Source: Candidatus Eiseniibacteriota bacterium (lineage in GTDB: Bacteria; Eisenbacteria; RBG-16-71-46). From it: a stretch of DNA of 7,607 nt. The notes beneath the pieces are model-generated. The model had not been told where the DNA came from. It did no database searches and worked only from the letters and a program-made list of their open reading frames with translations. The stretch covers positions 1-7,607 of the forward strand of contig VBPB01000038.1 of NCBI GenBank assembly GCA_005893365.1, written 5' to 3'. Made by a program: the position numbers and the translations under genes. Positions 1 through 5,840 of the stretch are shown here, in pieces (the first letter of the stretch is position 1; every line of letters begins with the position of its first letter).

Positions 1-195
1 CTCGGAGAGCCGCAGCGCCCCGACGCAGTAGGCGAACATCGAATCGTACCCGGCGGGGACGTACGCCTTGCGCGCGTCGACCTCGGCGAGGTACGCGAGC
101 GCCTCGGCCGTAACGCCCCGCTCACGGGCGTGGACGGTCTCGCAATCGCGCAACAGGGCCGGCTCGGACACCTGGGGGAACGAGTAGCTCTTCAC
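1..195 (-). CDS. HNH endonuclease-type protein, N-terminal part (DUF222-like region), cut by window edge
   Basis: Only the first 65 residues are present; the gene continues past the left edge. It starts at GTG (193-195, minus), and GAGGAG lies 5 nt upstream on the coding strand, which decides the start. The visible segment is charged and helical: HARERGVTAEALAYLAEVDA, then ARKAYVPAGYDSMFAYCVGA and LRLSE. A Leu-rich helix followed by [A/E]-R-K-x-Y-x-P-x-G-Y-x-S-x-F-x-Y-C and a 'L-x-L-S-E' turn is, from memory, the usual N-terminus of multi-copy HNH endonuclease proteins of soil bacteria, where an HNH domain follows near the C-terminus. That nuclease domain is outside the window, so the function rests on the N-terminal pattern only. 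Such proteins are often linked to mobile or recently duplicated DNA. It is transcribed away from the cyd cluster. Confidence 0.7.
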   Translation of the reverse strand, partial: MKSYSFPQVSEPALLRDCETVHARERGVTAEALAYLAEVDARKAYVPAGYDSMFAYCVGALRLSE

Positions 196-650
196 GACGA
201 CTCCTCGACGGGGGCGGGCGGTCGGGAGCTCGGGACTGCGACAATCCCATTCATACCACGCCCGTTTTCGGCGCACGCAGAGCCCGCGGGAGCGCGCGAA
301 TCGTGGCGCCATGATTCCGCCGGAGGTCGGAGGGGAGAGGCCCGGCCCACGGGCTTCCTGCGCGCGCTGGCGGGCGGCCCTTAAGGGCGGCGGCGAATCG
401 CGTATGCGAGGCCCCGCAATCACGTCAAGTTAATTCATACGTCTGGACCGGGCACACGGGTAACGATCAGACCGAGAGCATGGGTGACACCACAGAGTTC
501 CCGGTCCGATCTGCCGACCATGTGTCCGGTGCCAGACCAGGTATCCCCACCGCACACGATTCCGAGGCCGTTCGCGTTCGGCTGGCCGACTGCGCTACGC
601 TGCGTCGCGTCCGTGTCGTCGCTGCGGCCGCGAGAGAGGGCGAGGAATCC
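196..650. other. Gene-poor intergenic region between the HNH-type gene and the cyd cluster
   Basis: I see no convincing gene in these 455 nt. An open frame at 130-384 (plus) is antisense to the HNH-type gene and low in complexity. The frame of the next gene stays open back to 480, but its codons there look non-coding: 19 of 57 third positions are A or T, against 8 of 57 in the first codons after 651. The region holds a 12-nt perfect palindrome GCCCTTAAGGGC (377-388), an imperfect one TCGCGTATGCGA (398-409), and an AT-richer island (about 413-470) that stands out in this GC-rich DNA. Promoters for both flanking transcription units most likely lie here. Confidence 0.6.
400..428 (-). promoter_or_regulatory. 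Possible sigma-70-like promoter reading toward the HNH-type gene
   Basis: On the minus strand TTGACG (plus-strand cgtcaa, 423-428) matches five of six bases of the -35 consensus. It is followed after 16-17 nt by CATACG or ATACGC (400-406), a weak -10. The spacing is right and the site lies in the only AT-rich island of the intergenic region, but the -10 is poor. The implied leader to the GTG at 195 is about 200 nt. It is a candidate by pattern only. Confidence 0.25.
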
Positions 651-1223
651 ATGCCGGATGGAACCCCGATGTCGCAACCTGCCGTGGTGCTCCCGGCGCC
701 CGACCAGCCCGCGCCGGACCAGGCCGATCCAGGCGCTGCGACCGCGGCCCCCGCGCCGGACGAGGCCACACCGCTCACGCCCGAGCAGGCCGAGCGGGCG
801 GCGCTCATCGAGGCCTCGGTCCACCATCCGTTCGGACCCGCGTTCTTCATGACCCAGCTCCGCGGCTTCGCCGGCGAGAAGTGCCCCGACCCGGCGGTGG
901 CCCGGCCGGCGGTGGAGATCCACCTCGGCGACGGCGAGGTGCTCGACCTCTGCCACATCATCGGCGTCACGCCGGGCTGGGTGGCGCTGGCGGTGCGCGA
1001 TGGCGACGAGGACGAGACGCCGGCGCGGATGCGCACCGAGTTCGTGCCCTACGAGACGATCGGCCGGGTCACGCTGCGCTCCTCGCGCCCCGAATCGCCG
1101 CACCTGGGCTTCGAGGCGAGCCGCGTGCCGCGCGTCCTGAGCGAGCCGACCAAGCCCGAGATGGCCCCCGAAGAGGCGATCCGCGCCGCCGCGGCCGGGA
1201 CCGACGAGCCGCACGGGGACTAG
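651..1223 (+). CDS. Uncharacterised protein with Sm/Hfq-like barrel signature, upstream of cydAB
   Basis: 190 aa; I do not recognise it as a named family. Start: ATG 651 with GAGG at 642-645 (5-nt spacing). The frame is open back to 480, but that part looks non-coding; ATG 669 is a weaker alternative. Residues 10-45 are a Pro/Ala/Asp-rich linker containing the repeat APDQPAPDQ. Residues 44-60 are probably helical (TPEQAERAALIEASVHHP). Residues 87-143 alternate like a small beta barrel: VEIHLGDGEVLDLCHIIGV, PGWVALAVRDG, a short acidic insert, then FVPYETIGRVTL. This resembles the Sm1 pattern (hydrophobic strand, D-G turn, strand, G-W-V-x-L) and an Hfq-type Sm2 ending (F-V-P-Y-x-x-I-x-x-V). RNA binding is only an inference. 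Residues 171-190 are a charged Ala-rich tail whose coding sequence recurs after cydB. The stop is 45 nt before cydA, suggesting one transcript. Confidence 0.7.
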   Translation: MPDGTPMSQPAVVLPAPDQPAPDQADPGAATAAPAPDEATPLTPEQAERAALIEASVHHPFGPAFFMTQLRGFAGEKCPDPAVARPAVEIHLGDGEVLDLCHIIGVTPGWVALAVRDGDEDETPARMRTEFVPYETIGRVTLRSSRPESPHLGFEASRVPRVLSEPTKPEMAPEEAIRAAAAGTDEPHGD

Positions 1224-1225
1224 GC
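1180..1225 (+). repeat. Direct repeat copy A (3' end of the Sm-like gene)
   Basis: These 46 nt, including the TAG stop and two following bases, recur at 3699-3747 with three substitutions and one extra GCC codon. The encoded tail here is RAAAAGTDEPHGD-stop. Weaker similarity reaches back to the ATG codon at 1161 (MAPEEAIR against VTPERRVR in copy B). Confidence 0.75.
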
Positions 1226-1268
1226 CGGCCGCTCCAGGGCCGTCACGGTGGGAGGGGGAGAGGCGGCG

Positions 1269-2624
1269 ATGGACTTTCCGTTCTGGCATCGGATCCAGTT
1301 CGCCTTCACCATCACCTACCACTACCTGTTCCCCCAGTTGACGATGGGGCTCGCCCTCCTCATCGCGACCATGAAGACGCTGGGTCTGCGCCGGGGTGGA
1401 GAACGATGGAACGACGCCGCGCGCTTCTGGGTCCGTATCTTCGGCATCAACTTCACGGTCGGCGTGGTGACGGGCGTTCCGATGGAGTTCCAGTTCGGCA
1501 CCAACTGGGCCGTGTTCTCGCGCTACGCCGGCAACATCATCGGGCATACCCTCGGCATGGAGGGTCTGTTCGCCTTCTTCCTGGAGTCGAGCTTCCTCAC
1601 CCTGCTGGTCTGGGGTGAGCGTCGGGTCGGTCGCATCGGCCACTGGCTCGCCTCGCTCGCGCTGCTCGCCGGCAGCTGGCTCTCGGGCTACTTCATCATC
1701 GCCACCAACGCCTTCATGCAGCATCCCGTGGGCCACGTGGTGGGTCCGGACGGCAACCTGCAGCTCGCCGACTTCCGGGCCTTGCTGCTCAACCCCTGGG
1801 CCCTGGCCCAGTACGCTCACACCATGGTGGCCGCGGTCGTGACCGGCTCGTTCGTGATGGCGGCGGTGGGGGCCTGCTACGCGCTGCGCGGGCTCCACGG
1901 CGCTCAGGCGCGTACCTTCCTGACCCTCGGGACGGTGGCGGGACTCCTGTCGAGCATCCTGGTCGCCTTCCCGACCGGCGATCACCAGGCCAAGCTCGTC
2001 GCCCGTCACCAGCCGGTCTCGCTGGCGGCGATGGAGGGGCGATTCGAGAGCGGGCCCCACGCGCCGATGACGATCATCGGCCAGCCGAACGTGGCCGAGC
2101 GCCGGCTCGACAACCCGCTCCGCGTGCCCAGCGTCCTGAGCTTCCTCGCCTTCGGCACCTTCCACAGCGACGTCGCCGGGCTCGATCGGTTCCCGACCGA
2201 CGTGTGGCCCGACAACATCGAGCTGCTCTACTACGCGTTCCACATCATGGCGGGGCTCGGCACCCTGCTCATGGGCGTGATGCTGGTCGCGAGTCTCGCC
2301 CACTGGCGGGGCCGGCTGGTACGCAGCCGGCCGCTCCTGTGGGTGCTCATGCTGGCATTCCCATTCCCCTACATCGCGAACACCGCGGGCTGGCTCACGG
2401 CCGAGCTCGGACGCCAGCCCTGGGTCGTCTACGGCCTCATGCGCACCGCGGTCGCGTCCAGCCCGACCGTGCACTCGGGTACGGCCCTCTTCACGCTCAT
2501 CGGGTTCACCGGGCTCTACTTCGTGCTCGGGCTCCTGTTCGTGTTCCTCATCCTGCGCGAGATCGCCCACGGGCCGGGGCCGCACAAGGCGCTGGCCCCC
2601 GCCGCCGCGGGGCACGGGGCCTGA
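1269..2624 (+). CDS. cydA: Cytochrome bd ubiquinol oxidase subunit I, short-Q-loop type
   Basis: 451 aa, polytopic inner-membrane subunit that binds hemes b558, b595 and d and oxidises quinol while reducing O2 to water. Start: ATG 1269, with GGGGGAGAGG just upstream; an in-frame GTG at 1248 would precede the SD and is rejected. Visible residues and E. coli equivalents: His18 (His19, b595 ligand), Glu98 and Glu106 in GMEGLFAFFLE (Glu99, Glu107), His184 in YAHTM (His186, b558), Met327 in FHIMAGLG (Met393, b558), Glu379 before GRQPW (Glu445). The quinol loop starts with GDHQAKLVARHQ and keeps Glu256 (Glu257), but Ser251 stands at the Lys252 position and His325 at Arg391. E. coli CydA is 522 aa; here the loop lacks the long C-terminal insertion, as in the short-loop/CIO type. 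It overlaps no neighbour, and cydB follows after one base. The family call is certain; the exact subfamily is not. Confidence 0.95.
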   Translation: MDFPFWHRIQFAFTITYHYLFPQLTMGLALLIATMKTLGLRRGGERWNDAARFWVRIFGINFTVGVVTGVPMEFQFGTNWAVFSRYAGNIIGHTLGMEGLFAFFLESSFLTLLVWGERRVGRIGHWLASLALLAGSWLSGYFIIATNAFMQHPVGHVVGPDGNLQLADFRALLLNPWALAQYAHTMVAAVVTGSFVMAAVGACYALRGLHGAQARTFLTLGTVAGLLSSILVAFPTGDHQAKLVARHQPVSLAAMEGRFESGPHAPMTIIGQPNVAERRLDNPLRVPSVLSFLAFGTFHSDVAGLDRFPTDVWPDNIELLYYAFHIMAGLGTLLMGVMLVASLAHWRGRLVRSRPLLWVLMLAFPFPYIANTAGWLTAELGRQPWVVYGLMRTAVASSPTVHSGTALFTLIGFTGLYFVLGLLFVFLILREIAHGPGPHKALAPAAAGHGA

Positions 2625-2625
2625 C

Positions 2626-3672
2626 GTGTTCGAACTCTGGTTCGGCATCGTCGCGCTGATGTTCACGCTCTACGTCGTGCTCGACGGCTACGATCTGGGC
2701 GCGGGGGCGCTGCACCTCACCGTCGCCAAGACCGACGCGGAGCGTCGCCAGGTGCTGGCCGCCATCGGTCCCTACTGGGACGCCAGCGAGGTATGGCTGC
2801 TGGCCGCCGGCGGGGCGCTGTTCGTGGCGTTCCCGCGCGTCCTGGCCTCCGGACTCTCGGGGTTCTACCTCGCCATCTTCCTGGTGGTGTGGTCGCTCCT
2901 CCTGCGCGGCATCGCCATCGAGTTCCGGAGCCACGTGGCCGAGTCCCTGTGGCGCGGGTTCTGGGACGGGACCTTCTCGTGGGCGAGCGCCCTGCTGGCC
3001 GTCCTCTTCGGCGCCGCGATTGGCAACGTCATCCGCGGCCTGCCGCTCGATGGCGACGGCTGGTTCTCGCTCACGCTGTTCACGACCTTCCTGCCGCGGG
3101 CCCCGGTCGGGATCCTCGATGGGTACACGGTGCTGACCGGCGGCTTCGCCCTGCTGGTGCTGACCGGGCACGGGGCGCTCTTCCTCTCCTGGAAGACCGA
3201 CGGTGCGGTGCATGCGCGTGCGCGCCGCCTGGCGTTCGTGCTCTACGGCATGGTCGCGACCCTGTGGCCGCTGGTGACCTGGGCCACGCGCACGGTGAAC
3301 CCCGCGCTGTTCGACGCCCTCCCTGGCCGCGCCCTCGGCTGGCTGGGCGTGGCGCTGGCGCTCGCGGGGATCGTGACGGTGTTCGTCGCGCGTGCTCGCG
3401 GCCGGCACCTGACGGCATTCCTGGCGTCGTGCGGGTTCATCGCCGGCGTCCTGGTCGCGACCGCGGCGTGCCTCTATCCGGTGATGCTGCGGTCCATCGG
3501 CGACCCCGCGCTCTCGATCACGGCGCCCGCCGGCGGCTCGAGCCCCGGGGGACTGCGCACCGCGCTGGGATGGTGGGCCATCGGCTTTCCGCTCGCCGTG
3601 CTCTACTTCGTGATCCTGTTCCGCATCCATCGTGGCAAGGCCGTGGCCGCGCGGGACGGGGAGGGGTACTAG
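2626..3672 (+). CDS. cydB: Cytochrome bd ubiquinol oxidase subunit II
   Basis: 348 aa, the heme-free membrane partner of CydA (E. coli CydB is 379 aa). Start: GTG 2626, one base after the cydA TGA (TGACGTG), with only a weak G-rich SD inside the end of cydA, so translation is probably coupled to cydA. The N-terminus FTLYVVLDGYDLGAGAL is the family signature; Asp23 matches E. coli Asp29. PYWDASEVWLLAAGGALF follows, with Asp52 matching Asp58. Later family segments are SGFYLAIFLVVWSLLLRGIA, FRSHVAESLWRGFWD, GNVIRGLPL and, near the end, LYPVMLRS followed by PGGLRTALGWW. About eight to nine hydrophobic segments are visible. No cydX-like small membrane ORF and no cydDC follows. Stop TAG 3670-3672; a remnant of the upstream gene's tail begins within about 8 nt. 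Confidence 0.95.
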   Translation: MFELWFGIVALMFTLYVVLDGYDLGAGALHLTVAKTDAERRQVLAAIGPYWDASEVWLLAAGGALFVAFPRVLASGLSGFYLAIFLVVWSLLLRGIAIEFRSHVAESLWRGFWDGTFSWASALLAVLFGAAIGNVIRGLPLDGDGWFSLTLFTTFLPRAPVGILDGYTVLTGGFALLVLTGHGALFLSWKTDGAVHARARRLAFVLYGMVATLWPLVTWATRTVNPALFDALPGRALGWLGVALALAGIVTVFVARARGRHLTAFLASCGFIAGVLVATAACLYPVMLRSIGDPALSITAPAGGSSPGGLRTALGWWAIGFPLAVLYFVILFRIHRGKAVAARDGEGY

Positions 3673-3679
3673 GTCGGGC

Positions 3680-3745
3680 GTGACGCCCGAGCGCCGCGTC
3701 CGCGCCGCCGCCGCGGCCGGGACGGACGAGCCGCGCGGAGACTAG
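3680..3745 (+). pseudogene. Remnant copy of the Sm-like gene's C-terminal tail
   Basis: Reading from GTG 3680 to TAG 3743-3745 gives VTPERRVRAAAAAGTDEPRG plus D and stop. This aligns residue by residue with the last 20 residues of the 651-1223 protein (MAPEEAIRAAAAGTDEPHGD), with one added Ala. The 3699-3747 DNA matches 1180-1225 at all but three positions apart from one GCC insertion, and the stop is in the same frame. The rest of the gene is absent: similarity ends between the cydB stop (3672) and 3680. I read it as the surviving end of a second copy. There is no SD before the GTG, so it is probably not translated. Confidence 0.65.
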
Positions 3746-3747
3746 GC
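3699..3747 (+). repeat. Direct repeat copy B (after cydB)
   Basis: 49 nt matching 1180-1225, with three substitutions and one 3-nt (GCC) insertion. With copy A it flanks cydAB as a direct repeat whose copies lie about 2.5 kb apart. Confidence 0.75.
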
Positions 3748-3753
3748 TCCGCG
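3734..3753. terminator. Hairpin between convergent cydB and Rid gene, possible bidirectional terminator
   Basis: CGCGGAG (3734-3740) and CTCCGCG (3747-3753) form a perfect 7-bp stem with loop ACTAGG. It sits between the cydB stop and the Rid gene stop, so it could end both transcripts. No T-tract follows on either strand, which lowers confidence for an intrinsic terminator. It lies inside the repeat remnant; copy A cannot form it. Confidence 0.35.
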
Positions 3754-3767
3754 GCCCTCGCGCCCCG

Positions 3768-4169
3768 CTATTCCTTGCCGCCCTCCGTGACGATCGCCTC
3801 GGCCTCGATCTCGACCAGCATCGCCGGATCGATGAGCCGGGACACCTCGACCATGCTGGTCGCGGGCCGGATGTCGCGGAACACTTCGCCGTGGGCGCGG
3901 CCGACCTCCTCCCAGCGCGAGATGTCGGTCACGTAGGTGCGCGTGCGCACCACGTCCTTCATGCTCGCGCCGAGGGCGGCCAGCGCGCGCTCGATGTTGC
4001 GCAGCACCTGGACGGTCTGGGCGTAGGCGTCGCCGGGACCGACGATCTCGCCGCGCTCGTCGGTGGCGGTGGTGCCCGAGACCTGGATCACGTCGCCCAC
4101 GCGCACCGCGCGCGAGTAGCCGACGATCGGCTCCCAGCGGGTGCCGGTGGAGTAGTGCCGTCGTTCCAT
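3768..4169 (-). CDS. RidA/YjgF/UK114-family protein, subgroup lacking the catalytic Arg
   Basis: 133 aa, the usual length of Rid proteins, which form trimers with ligand clefts between subunits. Start: ATG at 4169 (minus), with GGAG 8 nt upstream; a longer open frame to 4301 only translates the C-rich repeat tract and is rejected. Family features in order: YSRAVRVGDVIQVSGTTATD (residues 18-37), Gln51 and the helix VLRNIERALAALGAS, DVVRTRTYVTDISRW (72-86), HGEVF, then RPATSMVEV and LVEIEAEAI. In RidA imine/enamine deaminases the segment reads P-A-R-S, with the carboxylate-binding Arg105. Here Thr104 takes that place, as in the Rid4-Rid7-type subgroups for which deaminase activity is not established. 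Its substrate is therefore unknown. It is convergent with cydB and divergent from the antiporter. 'RidA' as a symbol would overstate the function. Confidence 0.9.
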   Translation of the reverse strand: MERRHYSTGTRWEPIVGYSRAVRVGDVIQVSGTTATDERGEIVGPGDAYAQTVQVLRNIERALAALGASMKDVVRTRTYVTDISRWEEVGRAHGEVFRDIRPATSMVEVSRLIDPAMLVEIEAEAIVTEGGKE

Positions 4170-4390
4170 GAGAGATGCTCCGGGGTCAGGGAAGGTGGCC
4201 GTGCCCGTCGCCCGGGAGTCTAGGGCCTCGCGCCTCCGACCGCATCGCGCCACCCGCACGCGCCACCCGCCCGCCCACATCCGCCACCCGGCCGCCCGCA
4301 CCGCGCCCCGCCCGCCCGCGTGCGTCCGGGCGCATCGCCCCCCCGGTTTCCCTCGACGCCAACCGTCCGATGCGCTATGAACCCCGGACC
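4170..4390. other. Divergent intergenic region with C-rich short repeats
   Basis: This spacer between the divergent Rid and antiporter genes must hold both promoters, but I see no clear -35/-10 pair. CGCCACCCG occurs at 4248, 4261 and 4282; the first two copies belong to a 13-nt tandem unit beginning GCGCCACCCG. CCC runs cluster between 4253 and 4317, so the minus strand, which is the sense strand of the Rid leader, is G-rich (GGGCGGGCGGGG-like). Imperfect G-quadruplex folding is possible, since one loop in each four-run set is 8-10 nt. Confidence 0.5.
4248..4290 (+). repeat. Three copies of CGCCACCCG
   Basis: Exact copies of CGCCACCCG lie at 4248-4256, 4261-4269 and 4282-4290. The first two are 13 nt apart, the third 21 nt further. 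They may be operator-like or simply low-complexity GC-rich sequence. Confidence 0.4.
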
Positions 4391-5743
4391 ATGCGCCTGC
4401 CCCGGCTCTCCCGGCCGCTCCTGCTCCCGGTCGTGCTCGCCACGGTCCTCGCGGCCCTCGTCCCGCATCTCGCGCGCGCCGCCGGCGATCCGCACGGCGT
4501 GGACATGCTGCCCATCCTCGAAGCCCTCGTGCTCATGCTGATCGGCGCCAAGCTCGGCGGCGACCTCTTCGAGCGCATCGGCCAGCCGGCGGTGCTCGGG
4601 GAGCTCCTGGCCGGCGTCCTCGTCGGCAACCTGGGCCTGGTGGGCTATCACCAGTTCGAGACGCTGCGGACGCTGCCCGGCGTCGACATCCTGGCGCAGA
4701 TCGGCGTGCTGTTCCTGCTCTTCGGCGTGGGGCTCGAGACCGACATCAAGAAGATGATGGCCGTCGGCGCCTCGTCATTCATCGTCGCCGTGCTGGGCGT
4801 GGTGGCGCCGATGGTGCTCGGCTATTTCGTCACCGGCTGGTTCTTCCCGGAGCACAACCGGCTCGCCGACTGGTTCGTGGGGGCGACGCTGTGCGCCACC
4901 AGCGTCGGCATCACCGCGCGCGTACTTCAAGATCTCGGCCGCTCGGCGAGCACCGAAGGGCGCATCATCCTGGGGGCGGCCGTCATCGACGACGTGCTCG
5001 GGCTGATCGTGCTCGCGGTGGTGGCGGGCATCATCCAGGCGGCGGACCAGGGCGTGGCGTTCGAGGCGCGCTCGGTGCTGTGGATCATCGGCAAGTCGGT
5101 CGCGTTCCTGGCGGTGGCGATCGTGGTCGGCCAGTGGCTCTCGAAGCGCGCCTTCCGCCTCGCCACCCGGCTGCGCGGCGAGGGGCTGTTGCTCTCGGTG
5201 GCGCTCGCCTTCTGCTTCGGCCTCGCCTACCTCGCCGGCCGGGCGGGGCTGGCGCCGATCGTGGGCGCCTTCGCCGGCGGGCTGGTGCTCGACGAGGTGC
5301 ACTACGAGGAGCTGCGCGAGCGCGACCACGCCCATCGCTCGCTGCCCGAGCTGCTCAAGCCGATCTCGACGTTCCTGGTGCCGGTGTTCTTCGTGCTGAT
5401 GGGCATGCGCGTCGACCTCGCGGTGTTCGGGCGCGTCGACGTGCTCGGCTTCGCGGCGGTGCTCACCGCGGCGGCCATCCTCGGCAAGCAGGCGTGCGCC
5501 TTCGGCGTGCTCGAGCCGGGCACCGACCGGCTCGCCGTCGGCCTGGGCATGATCCCGCGCGGCGAGGTGGGGCTCATCTTCGCCGGCATCGGCGCCACGC
5601 TCACCATCGGCGGGCAGCGCGTGGTGGACGACCGCGTGTTCTCCGCGGTGGTGATGATGGTGGCGCTCACCACCCTCGTGACCCCGCCGCTCCTGGTGTG
5701 GCGGATGGAGGGGTCGGGAGGGAAGGCGCGGGGGAGGCGCTGA
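4391..5743 (+). CDS. CPA2-type cation:proton antiporter (Na+/H+ or K+/H+), no RCK domain
   Basis: 450 aa from ATG 4391; ATG 4370 (7 codons longer) is equally possible because neither has a good SD. I prefer 4391 because it gives a compact signal peptide: MRLPRLSRP, a hydrophobic core, then HLARA-A as a possible cleavage site. The rest is a membrane protein with 11-13 hydrophobic segments. Family features: GAKLGGDLFERIGQPAVLGE (residues 52-71), FLLFGVGLETD (108-118), the unwound-helix motif TLCATSVGIT (166-175), and the paired acids Asp200-Asp201 in AAVIDDVLGLIVLA, the ion-binding pair of NapA/GerN-like antiporters. These are followed by GAFAGGLVLDE (292-302), VFFVLMGMRVD (332-342), Lys366 in ILGKQ, and IPRGEVGLIFAGIG (388-401). 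The chain ends in a basic tail KARGRR, so the cytosolic TrkA-N/RCK domain of KefB/KefC is missing. The DD pair suggests electrogenic exchange; ion choice cannot be read from sequence. Confidence 0.9.
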   Translation: MRLPRLSRPLLLPVVLATVLAALVPHLARAAGDPHGVDMLPILEALVLMLIGAKLGGDLFERIGQPAVLGELLAGVLVGNLGLVGYHQFETLRTLPGVDILAQIGVLFLLFGVGLETDIKKMMAVGASSFIVAVLGVVAPMVLGYFVTGWFFPEHNRLADWFVGATLCATSVGITARVLQDLGRSASTEGRIILGAAVIDDVLGLIVLAVVAGIIQAADQGVAFEARSVLWIIGKSVAFLAVAIVVGQWLSKRAFRLATRLRGEGLLLSVALAFCFGLAYLAGRAGLAPIVGAFAGGLVLDEVHYEELRERDHAHRSLPELLKPISTFLVPVFFVLMGMRVDLAVFGRVDVLGFAAVLTAAAILGKQACAFGVLEPGTDRLAVGLGMIPRGEVGLIFAGIGATLTIGGQRVVDDRVFSAVVMMVALTTLVTPPLLVWRMEGSGGKARGRR

Positions 5744-5748
5744 TCGTG

Positions 5749-5773
5749 GCCGCGCGCGCTCCCGCGGCGCGGC
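5749..5773 (+). terminator. Strong GC hairpin after the antiporter gene
   Basis: GCCGCGCGCGC (5749-5759) pairs with GCGGCGCGGC (5764-5773) across loop TCCC, giving ten base pairs with one bulged G. It begins 5 nt after the TGA stop. There is no T-tract, as is common in GC-rich genomes, so function as a terminator is probable only from its position. Confidence 0.4.
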
Positions 5774-5815
5774 GGGTCGGCCGATAACCACGGGGCCGAG
5801 CCGGCACTCCGCGGG

Positions 5816-5831
5816 CTCGCGGGGTCGCGAG
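5816..5831 (+). promoter_or_regulatory. Hairpin overlapping the ribosome-binding site of the thioredoxin-like stub
   Basis: CTCGCG (5816-5821) and CGCGAG (5826-5831) form a perfect 6-bp stem with loop GGGT. Its 3' arm runs into GAGGG (5829-5833), the SD for ATG 5841. If it forms in RNA it would partly cover the SD. In DNA this GC-rich it may also be chance. Confidence 0.25.
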
Positions 5832-5840
5832 GGAACGCCC

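Noticed and set aside
130..384. 84-codon plus-strand ORF at the left
   Set aside because: Its first part is antisense to the HNH-type gene, which has a clear SD and family pattern; the rest is Gly/Arg/Ala-rich without features.
480..650. N-terminal extension of the Sm-like protein to ATG 480
   Set aside because: One third of third codon positions are A/T, unlike the gene proper, and ATG 651 has a well-spaced GAGG.
435..2666. 743-codon open frame on the minus strand
   Set aside because: It lies antisense to the Sm-like gene and cydA, and is rich in Arg, His, Glu and Gly as expected for the reverse complement of GC-rich codons. cydA is unmistakable on the plus strand.
2548..3630. 360-codon open frame on the minus strand
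   Set aside because: Antisense to cydB; charged low-complexity shadow.
3680..3745. Independent 21-residue peptide gene after cydB, possibly a CydX analogue
   Set aside because: No SD, no hydrophobic segment, and the sequence matches the tail of the upstream gene, so a remnant is the better reading.
4170..4301. N-terminal extension of the Rid protein
   Set aside because: It only translates the C-rich repeat tract; ATG at 4169 has an SD and gives the standard family length.
4175..4390. N-terminal extension of the antiporter to 4175
   Set aside because: Pro/Arg/Ala-rich translation of the same repeat tract; the signal peptide begins at 4391 (or 4370).
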